NCBI GenBank assembly: GCA_002352105.1
Contig: DEHV01000080.1
Location: 36,273 to 100,272 of the forward strand
Reading direction: 5' to 3'
Source of the DNA: Chitinophagaceae bacterium UBA2791
GTDB taxonomy: Bacteria; Bacteroidota; Bacteroidia; Chitinophagales; Chitinophagaceae
Length of the DNA stretch: 64,000 nt
Shown here: positions 58,654 to 64,000 of the stretch, in pieces
Layout: the number at the start of each line of letters is the position of its first letter
Numbering within the stretch: position 1 is the first letter of the stretch
Program-made: the position numbers and the translations under genes
Notes under the pieces: generated by a model
Database searches by the model: none
What the model was told of the DNA's origin: nothing
The model's input: only the letters and a program-made list of their open reading frames with translations

Positions 58654-59583
58654 TTAACTATCCGCCTCGCTCACCTTAATACCCTTGTCGCAGATCTGCG
58701 TAACATAGGTCTTGAATTCAATTCCGAGCGCGGAATATATTTCCTTCATCACTTCCTCTACCTTCAAAGCCGTTCTTTTCTCAATGCTCAGCATAAATAT
58801 GGATGGCCCGGATCCGGAGATGCCCCCGCCCAGCGCGCCTGCCGTCATACATCTTTTCTTCATGTCGCTGAAACCCGGAATAAGGATGCTTCTTACCGGC
58901 TCTACGATAACGTCTTCCAGCGAGCGGCCGATAAGCTCATAGTCCTTTTGCAGAAAACCGGCTACCAATCCCGCGATATTTCCCCATTGCCGGATCGCAT
59001 CTTTAAGCAAGACCTGGTTGCGCAGGATCTGCCGGGCATCGGATGTTTTTACTTCTATCTGCGGATGCACAACAGTTACATACAGGGGAGGAAAGGAAAG
59101 CGCTACAATATCCAGCGGCAGAATGGAACGCACAAGCGTAACGCCTCCATACAGGCCCGGAGCAATATTGTCCGCATGTTTAACGCCCGAAGCCAGCTTC
59201 TCTCCCACCATAGCGTAGCGCACAAGGTCTTCTTTCGAAAAACGATTGCCCAACAAGGCATTGGCCCCCGCAACCGCGCCCGCGGCGCTCGCCGCGCTGG
59301 AACCTAATCCGCTGCCGGGTTTGATCAGCTTATTCACCGTAACATTAAAGCCGACCTCTTCCTTCATATCCTCCATAAGCGCAAGCAAGGCGGCCCCTGC
59401 CACGTTCTTTTCAGGAGCTAACGGCAACCCATAGCTGTCTTCATGCGTTATCGTGATCCCCCGGCGATCGGCCAGGCTCATGGTCATCCTGTCTGCCGGA
59501 TCCGCCAGCGCCATGCCCAATACGTCGAACCCGCATACCAGGTTAGCCACTGATGCAGTCGCCAATATGTTTACTTTTTTCAT
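58654..59583 (-). CDS. thrB: Homoserine kinase
   Basis: 309 residues, GHMP kinase. The ATP loop is KPGSGLGSSAASAAGAVAGA near residue 90, N-terminal VNILATASVANLVCGFDVLG, and motif 3 ALGGGISGSGPSIFMLSIE near 250. It phosphorylates homoserine for threonine synthase. Middle gene of the threonine operon, 82 bases after thrA. Confidence 0.95.
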   Translation of the reverse strand: MKKVNILATASVANLVCGFDVLGMALADPADRMTMSLADRRGITITHEDSYGLPLAPEKNVAGAALLALMEDMKEEVGFNVTVNKLIKPGSGLGSSAASAAGAVAGANALLGNRFSKEDLVRYAMVGEKLASGVKHADNIAPGLYGGVTLVRSILPLDIVALSFPPLYVTVVHPQIEVKTSDARQILRNQVLLKDAIRQWGNIAGLVAGFLQKDYELIGRSLEDVIVEPVRSILIPGFSDMKKRCMTAGALGGGISGSGPSIFMLSIEKRTALKVEEVMKEIYSALGIEFKTYVTQICDKGIKVSEADS

Positions 59584-59665
59584 CTATTCATCTTTTGGAT
59601 CTTCCTGCCATTCGGGAGCAGGTTATTTACGATTTATCGCTGAAGATATATCTTTTTGTATTTAC

Positions 59666-62110
59666 CTATGTCCTGGAAGCCCTGATGATATCCGCGAATA
59701 CCCCGGAAGCCGTTACATCAGCGCCCGCGCCCGCGCCCTTGATCACCATGGGCTGTTCGGCATACCGGTCTGTATAGAACAACACCACGTTATCCTTTCC
59801 GTACAAATGATAAAAATCGTGTTCAGGGCCGATTTGCTGCAAGCCCACCGCCGCCTTTCCATTTTCATAGGTAGCCACGAACTTCAGCTTGGCCCCGGCG
59901 TCCTTCGCTTTCCGGAACAGTTTCTTAAAATGTTCTTCTTCCCTGGCCATTTCCGCGTAAAAATTTGCCACGTCTCCCGTCATGCAGGAAGCAGGCATAA
60001 AGGATTCATTAGCGATATCCTCCATCTCTATCTGCTCGCCCGCCTCGCGGGCCAGGATCATGATCTTGCGTATCACATCCTTGCCGCTAAGGTCCAGCCG
60101 CGGGTCGGGCTCTGTAAATCCTTCTTCCTGGGCCCGGCGGACCACTTCCGCAAAGCTCGTTTTACCATCGTAGTTATTAAACACAAAATTAAGCGTGCCG
60201 CTTAGCACCGCCTGTATCTTGTTGATCTTATCCCCGCTCCTTAACAGGTCGTTCAGAGCGCCGATCACGGGCAAACTCGCGCCGACATTTGTTTCAAACA
60301 GCAGCGAAACATTATGCTCCCTGGAAAGCCCCTTTATCTCCTGGTAATATTCATAAGCAGAAGAGCAGGCGATCTTATTGCAGGCCACGATGGAAATATT
60401 CCTGGACAGGAGCTTCGGATAACAGGCCGCCACTTCGGCATTGGCGGTAATATCCGCAAAAATGGAATTCCGGAAATTCTTTGACGACGCCTGCCGGATG
60501 AAGCGCTCCAGGTCCATCTCGTCGCCGTTTTTAAGGTCTTCTTTCCAGCTGTCCAGATCAATGCCTTTGTCGTTGAACAACATTTTCTTGCTGTCGGCCA
60601 GGGCAACCACTCTTACCTGCAGGCGAAGATGCTCCTGCAAATATTGTTTTTGGCGCTGCAACTGGTCGAGCAGCCGGCTGCCTACATTGCCTACGCCGAC
60701 AATAAAAAGATTAAGCTGCTTGAAAACTGTTTCGAAAAATTCTTCATGCAGCACATTCACCGCTTTTTTTACATCCGTCATATAGATCACTGCGGAGATA
60801 TTTCTTTCCGAGGACCCCTGGGCGATAGCCCTTACATTCACGCCATTCCTTCCGAGCGCGCCAAACATCTTACCGCTGATGCCGGGCCTGTTCTTCATGT
60901 TGTCTCCCACGAGGGCGATAACGGCCAGGGAGCTTTCCACTTTCAGCGGCTCCAGCTGCCCGGCGAAGATCTCCTGCGCAAAAGCCCTGTCCACCGACTC
61001 CTTGGCTACCGCGGCATCGGCCTGCAAAACCCCTACGCATATGGAATGTTCGGACGATCCCTGGGTGATCAGGATCACATTGATCTTATCGGCGGCAAGC
61101 GCTTCAAACAACCGTTTGGAAAAGCCCGGAATACCCACCATGCCGCCGCCTTCCAGGCTCAGCAGGGCGATATTGCCGATACTGGAGATACCCCGGATAG
61201 CCTCGCCGTCTTTGATCGCTTTGCCATCAATAAGGGTTCCCTCATGATCGGGAGCAAAGGTATTCTTGACCCAGACCGGTATACCCCTTTTCAATACAGG
61301 CTGAATGGTAGGAGGATAAATGACCTTGGCTCCGAAATGCGACAGCTCCATAGCCTCCTGGTAGGATATGTGCGGGATCACGCGGGCGGAGGACACCAGG
61401 CCCGGATCTGCCGTCATGATGCCCGATACATCGGTCCATATTTGCAGTTTGGACGCCTGCATAACCGATGCGATAATGGCGGCGGTATAATCGGAACCGC
61501 CCCTGCCCAGGGTGGTCGTAACCTTATCCGGACCGGCGGCAATAAAGCCGGGAACCACAAACAGGTTATGGGATGAATCCTTAAAATACGATTGGATCTG
61601 TTCGATGGTAACTTCCCTGTTCAACCGGGCGTTGCCGAAGCCGGCATCGGTGCGGATCAGTTCTCTCGCGTCTTTCCAGGCGTTGTCGATGCCGTCCGAT
61701 TGCAACGCCGCAGAAATGATCTGGGAAGACAATAACTCCCCAAAACTCACCAGCCAGTCGCGGGTACGGGTCGACAGCTCCCGAAGCAGGAAGACGCCGT
61801 TACAAACATCTTCTATTTCATTACATTGTCTTTTTACGGCGCTTAACACGCTGCTCTGGCGCGCAACAGGGATCAGCTGCAACGCCACGTCGAGGTGCCG
61901 GCTTTCCATACCGGAAAGCTGCTCCCTATATGATTCATCGCCCTGCGCCGCAAGCTCAGCGCTGGCAATCAGCTTATCCGTTATGCCTCCCAGCGCAGAA
62001 ACCACTACGACTGTTTTTTCATTTTTCGCCGCTTCTTTTACTATTGCAATTACCTTACGTATATTCTCTGCATTGGCAACGGAGGACCCGCCAAACTTTA
62101 AGACCTGCAT
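59666..62110 (-). CDS. thrA: Bifunctional aspartokinase / homoserine dehydrogenase
   Basis: 814 residues. Aspartokinase domain (1-~290) begins MQVLKFGGSSVANAENIRKV and has FIAAGPDKVTTTLGRGGSDY and ISYQEAMELSHFGAKVIYPP. An ACT-like regulatory part (~310-460) has LLSLEGGGMVGIPGFSKRLF and VIALVGDNMKNRPGISGKMF, the sites for threonine inhibition. The homoserine dehydrogenase domain (~465-814) has LFIVGVGNVGSRLLDQLQRQ, VACNKIACSSAYEYYQEI, LFETNVGASLPVIGALNDLL and LSGTLNFVFNN. First gene of the threonine operon, translated 84 bases after a Thr/Ile-rich leader peptide. Confidence 0.96.
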   Translation of the reverse strand: MQVLKFGGSSVANAENIRKVIAIVKEAAKNEKTVVVVSALGGITDKLIASAELAAQGDESYREQLSGMESRHLDVALQLIPVARQSSVLSAVKRQCNEIEDVCNGVFLLRELSTRTRDWLVSFGELLSSQIISAALQSDGIDNAWKDARELIRTDAGFGNARLNREVTIEQIQSYFKDSSHNLFVVPGFIAAGPDKVTTTLGRGGSDYTAAIIASVMQASKLQIWTDVSGIMTADPGLVSSARVIPHISYQEAMELSHFGAKVIYPPTIQPVLKRGIPVWVKNTFAPDHEGTLIDGKAIKDGEAIRGISSIGNIALLSLEGGGMVGIPGFSKRLFEALAADKINVILITQGSSEHSICVGVLQADAAVAKESVDRAFAQEIFAGQLEPLKVESSLAVIALVGDNMKNRPGISGKMFGALGRNGVNVRAIAQGSSERNISAVIYMTDVKKAVNVLHEEFFETVFKQLNLFIVGVGNVGSRLLDQLQRQKQYLQEHLRLQVRVVALADSKKMLFNDKGIDLDSWKEDLKNGDEMDLERFIRQASSKNFRNSIFADITANAEVAACYPKLLSRNISIVACNKIACSSAYEYYQEIKGLSREHNVSLLFETNVGASLPVIGALNDLLRSGDKINKIQAVLSGTLNFVFNNYDGKTSFAEVVRRAQEEGFTEPDPRLDLSGKDVIRKIMILAREAGEQIEMEDIANESFMPASCMTGDVANFYAEMAREEEHFKKLFRKAKDAGAKLKFVATYENGKAAVGLQQIGPEHDFYHLYGKDNVVLFYTDRYAEQPMVIKGAGAGADVTASGVFADIIRASRT

Positions 62111-62186
62111 ATATATTGAATTGATTGTAATGAATGTTTACCTGTTCGATAATGTAGCCCAAGCCCACTGGATAGTATGTGATAGT

Positions 62187-62205
62187 ACAACCCTTAACGG
62201 GTTGT
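62187..62205 (-). promoter_or_regulatory. Hairpin overlapping the end of the thr leader
   Basis: ACAACCC-GTTAA-GGGTTGT on the minus strand is a perfect 7-bp stem whose loop contains the leader stop codon and whose 5' arm covers the last Thr codons. A ribosome stalled on those codons would block it. There is no T-run after it, so it is not a simple terminator. Confidence 0.6.
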
Positions 62206-62292
62206 TGTAGCGATCTGGATAGTGGTTGCAGCGCCATTAGCTGAGGAAGCTATGGGAGAAGAAATGGTGATATTACTGACCGGGTATTTCAT
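62194..62292 (-). CDS. thrL: Threonine operon leader peptide
   Basis: A 32-residue ORF upstream of thrA on the same strand: MKYPVSNITISSPIASSANG followed by AATTIQIATTTR. Six Thr and five Ile residues lie in 32, with TTIQIATTT just before the stop; this is the composition expected for ribosome-mediated attenuation by Thr and Ile, the end products of the pathway. The last Thr codons and the stop lie in a 7-bp hairpin. thrA starts 84 bases after. The frame was not among longer ORFs because of its size. The mechanism after the hairpin (transcription or translation control) is not clear. Confidence 0.8.
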   Translation of the reverse strand: MKYPVSNITISSPIASSANGAATTIQIATTTR

Positions 62293-62417
62293 TTTAGCGC
62301 CGCTAAGGTAGGTAAAAGAGCTTAAAAAAAGGCATTGTCAGGAAAATGAATTATTTTCAACCTCCATTTTGCTTGCCCTAAGGATTTTTTTCAACACTTT
62401 AAATAATATCAGCGCTG

Positions 62418-64000
62418 ATGGATCACCAGTCTAGCTCGGGTTTGCAGCAATTTAAGAACTCTGTAGGCATTAAGTTTCAGTTGTACAACAGCTTGTTTAC
62501 CTCGCTGCCTTTTCACCGGATCGAAAAGACAGGGATATTGCTCTCCCTGTTGCTGAATAACTGCGAGGAGGGTTTCCGAAAAAAACAAAGCCCCGAGCAA
62601 ATCATCGAGGAATTTTTCCAAAAACATACCTCTTACACAGTGGAAGCGGATAAGCTGGACCTGCTATTCCGGTTTATCCAGTTCGTGGAAAGGCAGGTGG
62701 TGCTGTTCGACGCCCTGGAAGATGCGGCATTCTGTGAAGTGAACGATATGAATGGGGTGGGAACCCTCAAACAGCTTGAACGGGAGGTCGTTCAGCAATC
62801 CAAGCAGGATGAGCTGTACGATAAGCTGAAAGAATTTGGCGTTCGGCTGGTGCTTACCGCGCATCCCACGCAGTTTTACCCCGGCTCGGTGCTGGGCATC
62901 ATCCATGATCTTGCGGAAGCGCTGAAAGACAATAATGCCGCTAAGATCAATACTTATCTTCAACAATTGGGCAAGACGCCTTTTTTCAATAAGGAAAAAC
63001 CCACGCCTTATGATGAAGCGATAAGCCTTTGCTGGTACCTGGAGAACGTTTTTTACCCGGCAGCCGGAAGGATCCTTTCTTTCATAAAAAGCCAGTTTCC
63101 CCATGTAAAAACAGAGGAAAATCCCATTATCAATATGGGTTTCTGGCCCGGAGGCGACCGGGACGGCAACCCGAACGTATCGGTGAACACCACGCTTAAA
63201 GTAGCCGACGCGCTGCGCGGCGGCATCATAGAATGTTATTATGGCGATATCAGGAAGCTTAAAAGAAGGCTTACTTTCAAAGGCGTCGACGCCATTCTTA
63301 ACGACCTGGAGAAACAGCTCTATAACAATATATTCATCCCGGGGCAAAAGACCGATATCACCAAGCAGGGGATACTCGACTCCCTGCTCAGGATCAGGGA
63401 GATCCTGATCTATCAGCACAATGGCTTATTCCAACACCTGGTAGACAACCTGATCAGCAAGGTCCATGTATTCGGCCTGCACTTTGCTTCGCTCGACATC
63501 AGGCAGGACAGCTCTATTCACCGGCTCGCCATAGAAGCCATAGCCGCCAAAAATACCGTGCTGCCCGGCAACTACGGCTCCCTGTCCGACAAAGAGAAGA
63601 TCAACCTGCTGGTCAATGCCGAGGCAAACCTGTCGGAGGACGACTATGAAAACCCGTTGATCAGGGACACGATCCAAAGCATCAAGACCATAAAACAAAT
63701 ACAGCAGTACAATGGCGTGGAAGGCTGCAATCGCTATATCATCAGCCATAGCAACAGCGCGCTCGATGTGCTGCAGGTATACGGGCTGTTCCTGTTATGC
63801 GGATGGAAGAAAGAAGAGGTCAGAATTGATATCGTGCCCCTGTTTGAAACAGTGGAAGACCTCAGGATGGCCGGCGCCGTTATGCAGGAGCTGTATTCCA
63901 ACAAAGAATACATGCGCCACCTGAAATCCCGCAAATCCCGGCAGACCATTATGCTGGGGTTCTCAGACGGCACCAAGGACGGCGGCTATTTCATGGCCAA
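62418..64000 (+). CDS. ppc: Phosphoenolpyruvate carboxylase, N-terminal part (cut by window edge)
   Basis: 527 codons are present and the frame runs open to the window end; the family is about 850-950 residues. It begins MDHQSSSGLQQFKNSVGIKF. The catalytic His is in LVLTAHPTQFYPGSVLGIIH near residue 148 (HPTQ instead of the usual HPTE), and the GGDRDGNPNV motif is near 244 (NMGFWPGGDRDGNPNVSVNT). LHFASLDIRQDSSIHRLAIE matches the family too. It makes oxaloacetate from phosphoenolpyruvate and bicarbonate, feeding aspartate and the adjacent threonine and methionine genes. Divergent from the thr operon. Confidence 0.92.
   Translation, partial: MDHQSSSGLQQFKNSVGIKFQLYNSLFTSLPFHRIEKTGILLSLLLNNCEEGFRKKQSPEQIIEEFFQKHTSYTVEADKLDLLFRFIQFVERQVVLFDALEDAAFCEVNDMNGVGTLKQLEREVVQQSKQDELYDKLKEFGVRLVLTAHPTQFYPGSVLGIIHDLAEALKDNNAAKINTYLQQLGKTPFFNKEKPTPYDEAISLCWYLENVFYPAAGRILSFIKSQFPHVKTEENPIINMGFWPGGDRDGNPNVSVNTTLKVADALRGGIIECYYGDIRKLKRRLTFKGVDAILNDLEKQLYNNIFIPGQKTDITKQGILDSLLRIREILIYQHNGLFQHLVDNLISKVHVFGLHFASLDIRQDSSIHRLAIEAIAAKNTVLPGNYGSLSDKEKINLLVNAEANLSEDDYENPLIRDTIQSIKTIKQIQQYNGVEGCNRYIISHSNSALDVLQVYGLFLLCGWKKEEVRIDIVPLFETVEDLRMAGAVMQELYSNKEYMRHLKSRKSRQTIMLGFSDGTKDGGYFMA

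Noticed and set aside
60629..61576. 315-codon plus-strand ORF antisense to thrA
   Set aside because: Shadow frame of the aspartokinase gene; no signal, domain or promoter.
62187..62205. Classical rho-independent attenuator for the thr leader hairpin
   Set aside because: No T-run follows the stem on the minus strand; reported as a regulatory hairpin only.
1..64000. tRNA, rRNA, CRISPR arrays, prophage or intact insertion sequences
   Set aside because: No T-loop/anticodon pattern, no rRNA core sequence, no regularly spaced repeats and no transposase or phage structural genes were recognised by eye on either strand. A short tRNA could still be missed without a covariance search.

Overview
The window looks like chromosomal DNA of a Bacteroidota bacterium, most likely a member of the Chitinophagaceae or a close relative. 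The evidence is the set of lineage-typical families: a SusC-type receptor with FecR and an ECF sigma factor, DUF1573 and DUF4296 proteins, a PorD-like protein, an Rpb6-type omega subunit, a fused alpha/beta E1 dehydrogenase and a glycine-rich RRM protein. Several promoters also match the Bacteroidota pattern TTTG-N19-20-TAnnTTTG, and Shine-Dalgarno sequences are not prominent. I found no rRNA, tRNA, CRISPR array or intact insertion sequence.

Layout. 1-3.8 kb: a FecR/ECF-sigma/SusC regulatory set (minus strand). About 1.46 kb of opposite-strand accessory DNA separates the sigma gene from fecR: a decayed DUF1016 gene and a small two-gene cassette behind a promoter that contains a palindrome. 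4-21.9 kb: mostly housekeeping genes (TonB-dependent receptor, PAS histidine kinase, aminotransferase, tandem DUF1573 proteins, fused branched-chain/pyruvate-type E1, YebC, amino-acid and dicarboxylate transporters, DedA, MFS, a GT9 heptosyltransferase-like protein, malate dehydrogenase). 22-30.7 kb: a dense signalling island with four LuxR-type response regulators, two HisKA_3 kinases, three multi-pass membrane proteins and a small unknown protein. It also holds two homologous candidate small RNA genes, each starting at a TAnnTTTG box and each closed by an 11-13 bp terminal stem followed by a T-run. 30.8-36.4 kb: 3-oxoacid CoA-transferase and the conserved bamD / rpoZ / coaBC / porD / DUF4296 block. 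36.4-49.3 kb: OmpA protein, polyprenyl synthase, RecJ, HtpG, rpsF-rpsR-rplI, RRM protein, an unusual GT2-HAD phosphatase fusion, a universal stress protein and surface proteins.

49.7-64 kb: uvrA, then an aspartate-family amino-acid region with two separate control systems. The methionine branch (metY, metX and a stand-alone homoserine dehydrogenase) lies behind a SAM-I riboswitch and an unannotated Cys-containing 39-codon ORF. The threonine branch (bifunctional aspartokinase-homoserine dehydrogenase, homoserine kinase, threonine synthase) runs the other way behind a 32-codon Thr/Ile-rich leader peptide. Phosphoenolpyruvate carboxylase, which supplies oxaloacetate for aspartate, is divergent from the threonine operon and is cut by the window end. 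Each branch thus has its own homoserine dehydrogenase and its own end-product sensor.

The strongest undescribed candidates are the twin small RNAs paired with divergent response regulators, the small-protein cassette at 2.4-3.1 kb, the Cys-containing ORF between the SAM riboswitch and metY, and the GT2-HAD fusion.
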